A DNA stretch of 64,000 nt from Gnetum montanum (lineage: Eukaryota > Streptophyta > Gnetopsida > Gnetales > Gnetaceae). A model generated the notes under the pieces. The model did no database searches. It was not told the DNA's origin and worked only from the letters and a program-made list of their open reading frames with translations. Positions within the stretch are counted from its first letter, which is position 1, and each line of letters opens with the position of its first letter. The stretch covers positions 1,703,634-1,767,633 of the forward strand of contig MNCI01000556.1 in NCBI GenBank assembly GCA_015680685.1, written 5' to 3'. The translations under genes and the position numbers were made by a program. Shown here one piece after another: positions 24,012 to 36,986 of the stretch.

Positions 24012-24499
24012 ATGTCATGGGTTGATGGTACTTGGGAGAGTGATAGTGGTGATTTGAAGTAGAGGACATAGAACTAGTTGGAGAAATAAGGTGTTGAACA
24101 TAATATTCATGTGGTTTCGATGGATAAGAAAGATAGGGTTGATTTGGTGGTGGCCTTCCCCACTATTGTGGTTGTTTCCACTATGCTTGATAATAGTGTT
24201 GAGGTTGGTAATAAGTCCCCCTAGGATAGTACAGTTGGTTGTGGGGCTATCTATAATTATTATGTCAAAAAGGAAATCTCCTGGGCATGTGCTTCTATAT
24301 AAACTTCAAGCTTAATGCACTTGCCTAATGCTCATGTAGATGTAACAAGACCAGACAATGATCCTTCAAATGGTCATATATTCATATGTGACATCCATTA
24401 TCTTCATCTGTGTGAGTCTATAGCCTTAATTTCTTTAGCCATTTTTCTTGTTTACCGAAACATATTTCTAGCTATTTCTTGGTTCTGTATCCTTTGGTT

Positions 24500-25253
24500 A
24501 TTATGATTGCCTAGTTTGTTTTGCATGATCTTCTCCTTGACCATCTCCATTATAGTTGTAACATTTTCATATATCCACTTTGACATCCTATTAAACTTTG
24601 CTTCAAGTTCATTAATAGACTCCTACATCAATAAGGTTTATTGTAGAATCACCTTATCAAGAGCTATCTCTTTCTCCTTACTATAGATATGGATCTCCTT
24701 TGTTTGAAGAGTTGGGTCCTAGTGATTTTTCTCAACATTCTTCCATTTACCTAGCTCTCCTTCTTCTTTTTCCACATGCTTGATTAGCTCTTGGATCTGA
24801 TGGGTTTGTAGCTTGTATAATTGACCTGGGGCATACATCCCAAGGGTCTCTCTTGTTTCATTATAAAGCCCATATATGATGTGGAAATGTTGCCTTTCCT
24901 CAAAGAACCATGGCCTGGGCATCTATTTACCAAAGAATAATATCTAAGGACATGTCAAAGGGTTCATGTTGATATTTTCTCCATCCTTAGATTTGTCTCC
25001 TCAGGTTGGACACCCTTGCATAGGTATAGTATTTCTCATTGAAGAGTTCCAACATTGTGGACCACCATAAAATTGAATTTGGTTTCAATAATCTATACCA
25101 CATTTTAGCTCTAACAATTAGTCTCCTACAAAAGAGCTTAAGCTTTACCCACCCACTTTCAATGTTGTATGAGACACAAGAATTATGGAAGATTTGTAAA
25201 TGATGTTGTGGATTTGAATCATAACCTCTTACAAACTTAGGGATATTATTCAT
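24500..25253 (-). pseudogene. Ty3/gypsy gag of element C (decayed)
   Basis: Capsid region. An 88-codon open stretch from MNNIPKF at 25253 includes PQHHLQIFHNSC, LKLFCRRLIVRAKMWYRLL and MLELFNEKYY, the classical retrotransposon gag pattern (PHxHL..F...C, LFP.SL...A..WY..L, F..KY). A second stretch, 24,922-24,719, continues with FIIYGLYNETRETLG-like residues. Element E has the homologous sequence from 48,103, including MNNMPRFEGGY and PQHHL. In E the frame continues upstream of this Met, so MNN is probably internal; in C the upstream part is deleted with the 5' LTR end. Confidence 0.8.
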
Positions 25254-25335
25254 ATCAAGCCCAGGTGGGTGACGTTTTTTGTAATGTCTATGAGAGATCT
25301 TAACTACCTCTATTATCTAGATTAGACTCTTAGTT

Positions 25336-25863
25336 GTCACTGGATTTTTCAAATAATACATTGTTGGATTACCTAGTAATTATACTTAAGTGCTCGTGAT
25401 TAGTTGTACTCATTCTACTTAATGATATAAATCATAAAGAGCAATAAATGGAAATATTAACTAAGGAAAATAATAAATAATAACATAATGAAACAACTGA
25501 AAGTAATAATAATCTAAGTAGATGCTGCAATGATGGAAGTAATTGTGATCTTTATTTCTAGTCATGTAACATGTCCAAGTATGTCACACTCAAATAAGAA
25601 TGTCATACAATCACAAACATTACACTACAAGCATGCATTGGGAATAATAGAACTGGGAATCAAAAATCTATGAAAAAGCTAACTGAAATCTAAAACTAAA
25701 TTGTTCCCCAACCATGCACCTAAGTGTTGTATTTATAGTCTAGTATGGAGGAGATGATATCAAATATCTGACATCATTTCTAAAGACTTGATATCATGTA
25801 TCCAATATTAGGGCCTCGATATTGGATATCCAATATTGGGGTTGACATAATCATGACTCATCA
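25336..25863 (-). repeat. 5' LTR remnant of element C
   Basis: Matches 15,503-15,996 of the 3' LTR; outer end CTCATCA on the plus strand, TATA at 25,730-25,738. The 3' side of the LTR and the primer site are deleted. It carries one extra GATATTGGATATCC segment relative to the partner. Confidence 0.83.
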
Positions 25864-25868
25864 AGTGG
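25864..25868. other. Target site duplication of element C, right
   Basis: AGTGG, identical to 15,139-15,143. Confidence 0.8.
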
Positions 25869-26039
25869 TATATGATTGAATGGTCTTGTTTGGGATGGCA
25901 AGGCCTGATCTTACTTCTTCTTAACTTCTTGTTTAGAAATTAACTCTAGTAACTTGGTAACTTTTGAAGAATTGGACATCATACCAAATATATTTTAGTG
26001 TCTCACTAAAGAATTTTGTTGTTCCATCTTCATTAATCA

Positions 26040-27290
26040 TGATAGAGAAATTAGTAAAAGTGGTTCTTGATGATTACTATTCATAAACAACATATGTTCC
26101 TAAATTCTAGGATCTAATTTATCTATTAAAGATTCAAAGTAAGCAGAATATGCACTGACCAATGGAATTGCATGTTGAATTAATGGAAACATCTTTTTCA
26201 AATTGGGTTCATCTTTCAAGGATTTTTTTATACATTCATATTTTAACAATTGATAAGCACTACTTCCAACTTTTACATTGAAGTCTCTACAAATGATAAT
26301 TTGCACTTTATTGGTATATCTTAGGAATAACTTATTCTTCAAACTTCTATTTATTTTCTTAATCAAGTATGCTCCTTGGAATAATCTGATGTTTGAACAT
26401 GTTGATTTGGCAATTAAATGTGTGTTAATCATACACAGACATCTTCTTGATAACTTGATTTTTAATATCAATGCCAAGGAATCATGGATTCTATCCAACC
26501 TTGACCATTCTTTCTTTCCCTAATTTGAAGTTATGGGATTTTAAAAATCATATCTTCTAAACTCCATTATAAAAGATTACACAACCTTCCATGTTGTGAT
26601 TTTGGAAATAGGCTAATCTATATAACTTGAAAGAAGAAATTATAAAATAATACTTTTTCTTATAAATACCTTTTTATCTTATCTTCCCCAAGTTCTATTG
26701 GAATTGGTATAGAAATTTACAACGTAAGACTTCTTGTAGGCATATAAAATCAGCATCCAAATCTTGTAACTTTTCTAAGATGCATGGATATTGATACTTA
26801 TGCTAGTCCAACGTCCATGGTGGACATAGTGGATGTTGTCTCTTGCTGGCTAGGGATCTTGCATGCACGTTGTATATTTCTTGGATTCTCTTCTGGGTCA
26901 TTACTCTTTATGGGTATCATACACCTTGTCAAAATGAGATATGACTTTCTATGTTGTTATGCTATATGATTTGGTTGCAAGATGAATTCATATACATCTT
27001 CTTAACTATTGTGGATCACCAACTATCTCATCAACTGATTCTCCAACTTATCTTGTTGGTAACAACTCACTACATTACCTTGACTCTTTAGCCACCTTTC
27101 TTTCTACCATCCTTAGAACACTAACTTTGGTAATGTAACTAATGACATACTAGGGGTTATGAAGCTAAGACTATTTATCCACATAGGTTAAAAACTTTAT
27201 CTTAATACTTAATAGGTTAAATTTATATGTTTTAACAACTAAATTGATAGGCATAATTAGATAGTTCATGTTATGATCTCTTAAGGTATA
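26040..27290 (-). pseudogene. LINE ORF2 endonuclease fragment 1 (decayed)
   Basis: AP-endonuclease-like domain of a non-LTR retrotransposon. On the minus strand: QDLDADFICLQEV (about 26,765-26,728, catalytic Glu region), then a long open stretch 26,498-26,100 with VQIIICRDFNVKVGSSAYQL, where RDFN stands for the catalytic GDFN (Gly replaced by Arg). The 5' part up to about 27,290 is non-coding and repeated at 43,190-43,325. No RT follows on the 3' side, so this is an isolated fragment. Confidence 0.72.
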
Positions 27291-29234
27291 ATTTATGACA
27301 TCATTGTATTATTGGGTATCTAGATGATAAATCTGATCTTTCTATTGATTTTAAAAGGTTGAAATATATTATATGAGACTATTTATATGTTAAATATTAA
27401 CATCATATGTTTGAGTTATGGTAAATTAAGCTTTTGAGGGACTTCACGTACTATGTTGGGCAAGGACTAAAAATTAAGTTTTAAACTTTGGTGGCATAGA
27501 TCTGATTTCACCATTGCATCTAGGAGGTTGAAATATATGGGAAATGACTTTTTTTTTGTTGAAAAAGGATTCTTGAATTAAAAATTATGGCTTATAGAGT
27601 TGAAAATCTTAGGCACAGGAAATCAGACTTCGCAAGAGATCATCCATCCTAGTACTACTTTAGAGTGAATGCATTTAATTATAGAATTCTTATATCACTT
27701 GCTACCAACTTGCTTAATTCTTTTTATGGTAAATTTTTCTTCATGTTTTAAATTTAATTTTTACTACAATTTTGCAATTGTTTTCAAATTTTCAATTAAC
27801 TAATGTAAAATTTTATAGTAGGTGTAGTAGGTAGGGAGGGTTTCAATAGCATTCAATGCCTTACATGCAGTAGATAGTGATCAGGGATGCTACTTGGTCC
27901 TTTTTAGACTAGTGTGGCTGCATACAGGGTTGTACAACCCTACAGGATAGCATGACCCTTACGAGACAAGGTGGCCCTCACAAATTTTTTTCTTAAATAT
28001 ATTTTATGTTTATTTATTTTCAAACATGCAACCTCATATTTTTAATTAATTATTTATTATTATCATTTTTATTTTAATTATTATATTTAATATATGTTAA
28101 TTTTTAGTTTTAAAATTTGTATAATATATACATATTTATATCACCATGGTTCTTGGTCAGGTAGTTATCACAACTAGACCTAAGAGTTGGGTTAAAGAAT
28201 TTTGAGCTAACAAGTTTGATCCTAAGTCCTAAAATTATGGCATTATGATTTTTCTTAACATTTTATTATTATTTTATTTTAGCACACATAACAAAAAAAC
28301 TTAAACATTGATATCTCTAAAATCATTATTCCAATTAAGATGAAATTTATACTATTGGAATCGTTTCGACAAGTACTACAAGTTGGCTATGATTTTAGGG
28401 TCCAAAATCTAATTTGAATATCCAAGATTTTAAAGAACCAAGATAACTTATTTTGCCAAATTAACATTCCTAGGCTGATAGATAGACAAAATTATGACTT
28501 CTAGATGATTCCAATAATTATAAATGATATCCTAACACTTAAATGAAAAACATGATACTTTTACCATATGATTTGGGGACTATGATATAATCTTATTCTC
28601 TGACATCAAGATGATGTCCTAGGTGTTAAGGATAAACAAGGCATTATAACATTATCCCTCAAGTACTTTTTTTTTATATGAATCTCATAGAAATGAATCT
28701 TTATTGGTTGAGTAGAAATGAGATAATCTCATGACTAGGTTGAATCCCTTATATTTACCAATACATGAATCCTAGGTAATATGAGTATTGCCAAGTTTAT
28801 AGGAGTAAGGTATTTAGAATACTAATTTTCAAACAAGACCAAACCAACTCAAGTCATAGTAATTAATCTTCTAGAAGGACATTAATGATGACCTAAATCC
28901 ATTACATTCTAACACTAATATAAGATGAGCAAGAGTTACATGGATTAGTGTTTTACCAATGTTTCTTGCAATTGACATGCCTTGGTGAGGCATAGTCAAA
29001 TCTCCTAAATGCTAATATCCTTGAATGAATCTTGGTTGGTGAGGTTCATGTTCAACATGATACAAGTTATCATTCTTTTATAGATGTTTGTATCATCTTG
29101 CACATGTGACATATCTAGTGGTGGTCTGTGGCTCTCCTTGGATCTTGGCTCCATGGTTAATCATCAACCTATAGTTGGTCCATGATTTTGATTGGCCCTT
29201 GGGTTGTGGTTTACTTCGATGCCATTGGATGTCA
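27291..29234. other. No recognisable gene
   Basis: AT-rich. No recurring LTR edge, coding frame or family signature seen. A slightly GC-richer patch at 27,830-27,980 shows no pattern I can name. Confidence 0.35.
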
Positions 29235-29440
29235 TGGAAAACATCAAATATAGGTTATATTAGACATTATTCATAAGGAGAAAATATACCAAACATCATA
29301 TATATGTAACATTTGACATTTCACATAAACAATAATAGGAAAAAATGTAAAAGGAAAAAATAAGAATACTTTATTAATGCAAAATAGTGTATTTGGATCA
29401 TGCTCTATTCCTTTGGCATCTATCCCTTAAAGGTAACCCA
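29235..29440. repeat. Repeat shared with 41,575-41,830
   Basis: Both copies contain TGTCATG-AAA, CAAATAT, TATTAGACATTAT, ACATATATGTAACATT and GTATTTGGATCATGCTCT in the same order. Each lies next to LINE fragments, so it may be LINE 3' or flanking repeat sequence. Confidence 0.5.
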
Positions 29441-29754
29441 ACACTGCTACCATGATTAGGCCCACAACTAGCCAGAAGAGATGGCTAGTCCTTTTCCTCT
29501 CCCACTTCACTTGACACCTATTACTCACCTTTTACCAACTTTGCAACTTCATGTTGATATGACCTCTAAGCTTGGGTATATATACTTGAGGTCAAATAAC
29601 CAAAGGTCACCTCAATAGACATGTTCATTATTATAATACATCCTTTTAGGTCTTAATTACAAGTTCCCTTTTCAGTCTTGTTATGCTAATGATAACATTT
29701 TTTATGAAGAGGCACCATCTTTCTTATGTAGCAACAACTTTTGGAAATGGGGAC

Positions 29755-31820
29755 ATTACATATAGTTTATTAGATCTAATGTGATGAAAATAAAATTATT
29801 TCTTACCTTCTAGATTAGGCCATGAATATGTTAAAACATTCTGCTTAAATAGTTGGCAAATATACTTAGGATTTTTTTGCACATCCTCCAAGAAATATTT
29901 CATTTTCTGAACCATAGCATCCCCTAAAGAGATCAATTGTCGTCTTGTAAATCCTTAAGAACTAGTTTAGAAAATTTATCTTTCCATAAGATAAGTAAGA
30001 TATAATTGTATGTAGTGAATTAACATAAGGCTTCTACATCTAAAGATAATAAATCATATTTACACAATAACATTGAGTAAGATATTAATATCTTCACTAT
30101 TAACTCATCAAGAAGAAAAATTTTTTATACTCTTTTAATATCTTTCCAAAGTTTGGAATTTAGTCTAGGTCCCAAAAATAGAATATTCATATAATCTAAT
30201 AAGATGGATTATAGTTTGAAAATTTTATTTTTTCACTTTCTAAGCCCAAATTCCTAAATCCTTTTACTTTCTTATGAAAGTATACAAAGCCTTGAAACCT
30301 TTGATATTCTTTCTTTGATATACTTTCCTGACATGTAATTGTTCATATAAATGTGATCCAAGTATTTTAAAAAATCTACTATTTGTACATGGATCCCTTC
30401 AAAATAGAAGTTATAACATATATTTCTTGTGTTCCAGATTATCAATTTGGTTGTATCCACATTTACTCAAATACTAGATGAGTGGAACTAATATTATAAA
30501 ATTTGCAATATGTTTTGCATACCTTCTATAGTAGTGGAGATTAAGGCAACATCATCTACATACAAATAAAGATTCCTTTGTTGTAATTCAATTTTGATAA
30601 TAGGACCATCTTGCCCATTACATAATCATTCTTGTGTTTTATCAATAAAAATACCAAAGAGAGTTAGATAAGTAAACAATCTTACTTAACTTCAATTTTT
30701 TAAAAAAATTAAAATTTTTTTCTTTGAATTACTATTTGTAGTTTCAATAATCACTTCTTCATACAATCTTTGAATTTCTTTATTCAAATCAAAGGAAATT
30801 AATTTTATATAAACATAACCATAGTTTTATCTAAACCAAAAAATTAGTTACTTTTAAAAAATTATAAAATAAATATAAACTTTTTTTGTTACACTAGTGA
30901 ACTGCTTTTATCTAAAACTTGCTTAATACTTTATCTTGACTTGGTTAACTATAGCTTAAGAATTAATTCTCTTTTCTAATAAACCATCTAAAAATTTATC
31001 AAAAATGTTATTCACAATAATTAATTGATAATTATTCAAACTATTTTTATTCAAATTTTCATATAAGCAAATAACCTTACTAGTTTTCTAATGTTGATGT
31101 AATTGTTCATCAATTGTTAAATTTAATTTGTGTCAAATGTTTCAATGAATAGTAGGTCTTTCTTACTTTAATAATTCTACATATAAACCATATCAATCTA
31201 TAGCTTTATAAGATTCTAGCTTTCTAATACCCTCTATAACTTTATTAAATGTAAGTTAGAGAGATGCTTGTTGTATAATAATAGTAGAATTATCATATTC
31301 TCTTATAAATAAAATGAAAAAAAGCTTTATTATGTTCAAATATCTATAGGATCTATTGAACACATATTACATTTCATGGAAAATAAAAATAGAATCTACA
31401 AATCGACCAAGAATCAATGGGAATATGAAAGACAAATCATACAGGCTTTTTGCTATAACATTATAACACTATCTCAAATTGGTAATCATATCACATGAAA
31501 TAAATTCATAACCTACAAGGGCTTCTAATATACATGTGCTATAACACTATCTCAAATGTAGCTTTGCAAAACCTTACATAGTGCACATGATTACCCATTT
31601 GAGAAAGTATTATATTCATAGTATTATGCTATGGGTAAACATAATAGTTAATGGGTAACTCATCTTCAATGTCTTCTAATATACATAACCTACAAATATG
31701 CTAGTATTGAAGGAGTTGAATCTAGCTTTCACTTTGAATTCTAAGATGAAAAGAACTTAAGAGAAGCTTTCTATTAGCATTTCAATACTTGTTGGGAATA
31801 GCAGCTAAGACATAGTGAGC
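29755..31820 (-). pseudogene. LINE reverse transcriptase fragment (RTE-like, decayed)
   Basis: The minus strand around 30,680-30,300 gives PTLFGIFIDK, IELQQRNLYLYVDDVALIST (catalytic YVDD at 30,551-30,562), MQNILQIL, VNVDTTKLIIWNTRN and VDFLKYLDHIYMNNYMSGKY. This is the order SPTLFGxxIDxLE - YADDVxLxS - LQ - VNxxKTK - KYLG of plant RTE-type RTs. The C-terminal part reaches about 29,760, and the upstream part to 31,820 is repeated at 41,170-41,570. Stops and shifts abundant. Clade assignment by eye only. Confidence 0.72.
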
Positions 31821-31829
31821 TTCTACATC

Positions 31830-32215
31830 TAGTTTATTGGATCTAATGTGGTGTAAATAAAATTATCTCTTACCTTTTACAGTAGTCCACATTTGTATCA
31901 AAATAGTTTGCTTTTTCTTGACTAGTTGGTGAATATGCTTAGGATTTTGTTGTACATATTTTCAAAAGATATTCCATTTTCTCAACCATTGAATTCCCTA
32001 AAAATACCAACTATGATTTTTCAAATCCTTAAGAACTAGTTGAGAGAATTTTTCTTACCTTGAGATATGTAAGCTATAAGTGTATGTAATGAATTGGCAT
32101 AAGGCTTCTACTTCTAAAGATAGTAAATCACATTTAAACAATAATATTAATTAAAGTGTTTGTACCTTCACCTTTAACTCATCAAGTAGAAAAGCTTTTT
32201 GCATTCTTTCAATAT
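31830..32215 (-). pseudogene. LINE ORF2 C-terminal fragment, second copy
   Basis: Homologous to 29,755-30,130 (for example TTTATTGGATCTAATGTGGT near 31,836 and its counterpart near 29,766). The minus strand reads IERMQKAFLLDELKVKVQTL at 32,210-32,150, a well-kept piece of the C-terminal region. It directly abuts the duplicated block starting about 32,220. Confidence 0.6.
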
Positions 32216-32479
32216 TACTATTACTCTCAAATAAATTTCCTTTTCTTATTTCTAATCAAGAATATATATCCCTTAACTAAACTCTATCTGTTATTCTTGT
32301 TTTACATTCTTTATATTCAATCTAGCCTAAAAGCAATTCTCATCAAACCATGTCTTCTAACATCTTGTTGTTTGAATGTACAAGTTTCTTAGCAGCTATA
32401 AGTAAAATTTATCAACTTCTTATGCTATCTTTCAATAATTCGTTTTTTATGTGTTCCATCCATGGATATTTCTTTGACT

Positions 32480-32640
32480 TTTGAAATGACTTGATTTGGA
32501 ACCTTGAGGTCATGAGTTAAATTCTTATGGGTAATTTTGAGTTATATAAAGTTCTAATTGGATTGTATATCTTTGGGTGTTCCTATGTTTCAATTATTTC
32601 GACTTCTAACACCTCCAAACATTAGGATAACTTCGTATAA
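32480..32640 (+). repeat. SINE-like, tRNA-related repeat (left)
   Basis: Contains GGTCATGAGTTAAATTC, a decayed box B, followed by a body (TATATCTTTGGGTGTTCCTA) shared with 37,965-38,130 and 43,470-43,620. The box A part is deleted in this copy. Confidence 0.4.
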
Positions 32641-33400
32641 AATATTTTTTCTATTTCTATGTTTGGTAGTTTGAAGGAACCACCACTTGAAGTAATGGCA
32701 AGGTGGTTATTTCTCAAGTAATAAGATCTGAGTTTGATTTTTGGTCTAGTAGCTTGAAAGATGTTAAACGTTTGCTCATCCTTTGAAATTCCTAGGACTG
32801 CCATGGTGAGACAAGAATTGAGCTTGTAGGTGATGTTCCATTTTATTTGTTGTTGTTTGAGAAAAAATTTAATTTACAACAAAAGCTCTACATGATGATG
32901 CCATGACACTACGAAATCATTTCTAATTTTTAACTCTTTAATAAATTCAATGTCATTGCAAGAACATAAAAGAAAATCAATGCAAGAGTTATCCTAAATT
33001 CCTCTAAAAGTAAATGATCAAGATTGAGGAAATCTAGCAAGGCCATTGCAAACGACAAGATAAAAAATTTGTCCATTCTAATAGCTGTTGACCTATTTTA
33101 TTAATAGTATCATATTCAAAAAAAATTTCAATTTTAATCTTTAATAATTTCTAAATTATTGAACATTATGTTACCACTTAATAACTTTTTTTTGGTGGGA
33201 ACCTATACTTGAACAATATTCAATGTAGAAATCATAACTATTTCTTCATTCTAGATAGAGTTAAACATACAAAAGGATATCATAAATTTTTCCACAACTG
33301 CAAAGACATTATTTAATAGCTTCATTATTCAACATGCCACCAAATATATTTAACAATTATGTATTTTTGAAAAATTCAAAGTTGTTAGAGAAATGAGTAC

Positions 33401-33583
33401 TTACAAAGCAATGGTAAATATATTTTTGAAACTAAGACTTAAATATTTACTTACACTGAGATTGCTTTGGTTCAAAATTTCTTTAATAGAATTTTCTATT
33501 CGAATAGAGCAAGGTGAAGTATGGGCAACTAGTATCTCACAATTGTATACAAGAAATTTATCTAGGGCATTATGAGAAATCAA
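33401..33583 (-). pseudogene. Conserved 60-codon frame, copy 1
   Basis: Open frame whose translation aligns residue for residue with 38,885-39,067: IENSIKEILNQSNLSVSKYL here, IENSIKEILNQRGLSVSKSL there. Both are exactly 60 codons. A third copy at 42,185-42,320 has NSIKEILNQRNLDVSKALGF. It is probably part of a longer LINE or retroelement protein; I do not recognise it. Confidence 0.4.
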
Positions 33584-34436
33584 ACTAGGAAATCCTAGAA
33601 AATTTAGCTAACAAATGCCTAAAAAATTAATAAGGCGAAAGCAAGAAATTAGGTCAATCAAACAAAATTTGACAAATTTCAAAGCACTTCCTTCAAAATT
33701 AGGGCTACTACCTTCAAAATTACAACCACTACATTAATAGGAACATAAAAATATAAATTTGAATATATAGAAAATGAATAGAGAAAATATACATATGTTT
33801 TAGGCAATTAGCACAAAGCTTGCATGAAACTAGGGCCAAGTATAGAAGAGTTTGGGTGATGTGGTAGTAACCAAGAGCAAAAACCTTTAATCTTATGAAC
33901 AAAGTAAGCAAGAGTTCATGGTGGAGTATGGGCAATAGAAGCATGGTAGAGTATGGGCAAATTGTGCATAGTATTTGTTTAACAAGAGCTTGTGATTTTG
34001 AAAAGGTGTTAATGATTAAGGTATATTATAAATGTCCATTATAGATTTTCATTGTAATCAAGCTAAACAAAAAGTAATTAAACATGGAATTTTTATTTTA
34101 AGTATTTGTGGATTAACCACTAATCCTTTTCATAGTTAAAACATCATTTTTTGAATCTAAATTTAAAATATAATTATACTAATGTCACTTCATAGATAGT
34201 GCTATCCAAGCAATGAATGATGCATCTAAGAAAAATTGAAAAATGATATCTTAACGTATTTAATCAAATTCAAAGTAAGGCTAAAGTTACAATGGTATAG
34301 ATGATGCTTACAACTATTTGCCTAAATTTTATATATTTATTTACAATTCTATTGTAAATTATAATTTCATGAAATAATGAAATATGTGTTAAATACAGTG
34401 TATGATAGATTTATGCTAAACGTTGTAGTGGTTCTT

Positions 34437-36533
34437 GACTCTCTCAAATTTCAGAGCCTCATTCTTCTAGGTGATAATCTCAATCATAAATTTTTGGCAT
34501 AAGGCATGGACTTCCTCCATAGAGATGTTTCTTTTATCTTCTACCATTCTCCTCAGCTCAATGTTCATCCTAGCTTGTTGCTCCTATTATTAATGGATAA
34601 CTTCTTGCATTTGCTATTTCTACACATCAACATTCTACATGTGATGATTTTCTATAGTTAGTGTCTCATTCTCTAGGTACATTTGGATAAAATTCTTCTA
34701 AACTAAATATGTTCTATCCTTGACCACAAACTGGTCAAAGATATCCATCACTACCCATAATTAAACCTATTTGAGTCTATCTTGAAGCTATTGAAAAGCT
34801 TCATTTCTTGTTAATGCATGGTTGAGAAGTGTAGGATCACTAATGTAGGCTTTTAATCTGGAAACCTCTATCGCCAAGCATTAGTTTTGCGCATGAGCTA
34901 TTTTGAGTTATCCTTCTAGAATGATACATTTTCCATTTGCTTCAATTAGCTTTACCTAAGTTCCATTGATGTTATCTGAAAAATCAAAGATATCCACAAT
35001 CGGTTACCTGGTTCACACTAGTCAATCTAGCAACTCCTTGTGCTGGGCTATGCTCAATTAGTTGCTAATAGTCCCTGTGGATGTCTACACATCTCTAAGT
35101 ATAGAAACATCTAGTACATATGTTGTAAGTGCATTGAATACTTGGAAAATCCAATCAGCAACAATTTCTATTGGTGCTCCTATTCTTCATGCTACATCAT
35201 CAAGAAATTTTCACGCTCACCCTTCTCTAAGTGCATCAAAAAGGTAGTAGCATTATTAGAGATTTTAGAGAATTGCTATTGTTATGAGAGAGGCACTGTT
35301 ACCTCTCAGGCACTATGATTTGACCCTAGAAGTAGTTGTGTTCTTTGGTTTGAGAATATTGGCCTACCTCCTTCCATCTAATTGATTATTTGAGCCACTT
35401 CGTTAATGTGACTCATTATAAGATGGTACATAGATGGATCCCCATCACTTGTTGCTGCTTGTTACTCTTGCTCACATAATATATGCTCTCAAATTTTGAG
35501 TAGGTGTTTAATGGTTTCATGGACCTCCAACATTGTTTCTTAAGTGGGTGGTGGAGATGGTGGTTGTTGCTCCTCTTATTTGAACATAGCAGGAGTCTTA
35601 TCTTTCATCATCTTAGACCAAGAGGCAATGGAAGTATTCTTATTTATGTGATTGTCATAGTAGACTATCCCTATCCTTTTATAGAGTTTTTTGATAAGGC
35701 ATGGAAAGGATAGGGTTTTCCTTCCATATTAATTTCCCTTAAAACACTTTTCCATCTCCAAATATATTAACTATGGAAGGTTAATAGAAACTTTTTTACT
35801 AAAAGAGGTACATGTTTGGGTGGAAAAGGTTGTTACCTTGTTAGGCCTCATTGTCAAATTGAGGATATAAGACACTATCTTGAACTATATACACTCTACT
35901 AGTGTGAGCATGTCAAACTCCTTATGGGAAATCCCATAACACTGTTGGATCCACTCCCTTTTTTCCTTGTGATCTACATGCATGGAGGTCTCTACATATG
36001 AGTGCTAGAATTAGGTAAACCAAGAGCCTACACAATAGATTATACAAAGTAACACATCTGAATGTCCTTGATTCTCATAGTGGCTCCTACCTTTCTGATG
36101 TTGCAAAAGAGATATCTATCTTCCATCTATCACTACCCACTAAAAGTGATGATTGGCCATATGGGAGATTTTTGCAACTAAGTTTGACTTCTGGTGGAGC
36201 ATTTTCTAAGAATGGCCCAAAGTTTAGGTCTTAAAGAACTAAGCATTGGACATCATGAAGCTTGATCGTGTCATGGAAAGCTTGTGTAAATGTGACCTCA
36301 AGTCTTGGTATAAGCCCTAGTCCCTTCCCTCTTTCAGATTGTTCTATTCTAGCCTCTTCTTTTGGAATCTATTAGACATATTCCACTTTGGGCTCCTCCC
36401 AAAGAGGTCCCATTGCATGAGATTATACTACCTACTATTGGGCTTATTCTTGCTATTCCCTTCTAGCTCTGGGTCATTTATCCTTTTCTTCTGATGGTTC
36501 TCCTTCCTATGACCATTTTGGTCTTTATGCCAT
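34437..36533 (-). pseudogene. Athila-type additional 3' ORF, copy D (decayed, 3' truncated)
   Basis: ATG at 36533 in the conserved context GATGATAG-ATGG, but stop-ridden almost at once. The second conserved block is well preserved at about 35,240-35,030: APIEIVADWIFQVFNALTTY, LDVSILRDV, SIAQHKELLD, matching copies B and C. A coiled-coil-like stretch follows (CLAIEVSRLKAYISDPTLLN, about 34,890-34,830). The C-terminal tail is missing. Confidence 0.58.
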
Positions 36534-36986
36534 CTATCATCACAACATGACCAAGGATTAACATTTACTGTGTAACTTGAAATAATTGAAATACCTCATC
36601 TCTTTGGAAAAGTTACACCTGGCTAAGTTGTAATCATGGTTGATTTGATCATTTTAATTATTTTTTATTCTTATTTTAATATTAATAATTAAATTAAGAT
36701 TTACAAGAGTTTTTTTGAATGATTAAACTCTCAAAAATTGATTGTTTAATATTATTTTATTTATTAACCCTTTGGAGGAGTTAGAAAAATTTTTGTTAGA
36801 AACCTTAAGGTTTGTGTCCCCCATGATTAAGAGCTTACCTTTGATAGCTACAAGATTAAAGAATGGAGTGATTTAGAAAAATGGTGTGAACGTTATGGGC
36901 TCTAGAAGGTTTTGGGCTCTCAAAAATTGCAAAAAATCCCCACTCATTTTGAAGAAAATGACAAAAAAATTCAAATTTTTGGGTAG

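Larger units (their letters stand above)
15144..25863 (-). mobile_element. Athila/Tat-like LTR retrotransposon C, non-autonomous, with nested insertion
   Basis: 10,720 bp, bounded by homologous LTRs in direct orientation with inverted ends TGATGAG/CTCATCA and a perfect 5-bp duplication AGTGG. On the minus strand the order is 5' LTR remnant (25863-25336), gag (25253-about 24,500), a nested LTR element (24011-21565), an unassigned region, internal TATA (19,507-19,498), G-run tract (19,312-19,284), extra ORF (18902-16191), polypurine tract and 3' LTR (15996-15144). I find no RT, RNase H or integrase. The 5' LTR has lost about 360 bp at its 3' side together with the primer site, so the copy is dead. 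Confidence 0.85.
32220..34100 (-). repeat. 1.9-kb direct duplication, left copy
   Basis: Collinear with 37,690-39,650 through its whole length, including a SINE-like insertion at the same place and a conserved 60-codon frame. Orientation is given relative to that frame. Between the copies lie element D and a LINE fragment. A third partial copy is at 42,180-42,330. Confidence 0.7.

Noticed and set aside
26278-26523. Plus-strand frame of 81 codons
   Set aside because: Antisense of the LINE endonuclease, whose motifs are on the minus strand.
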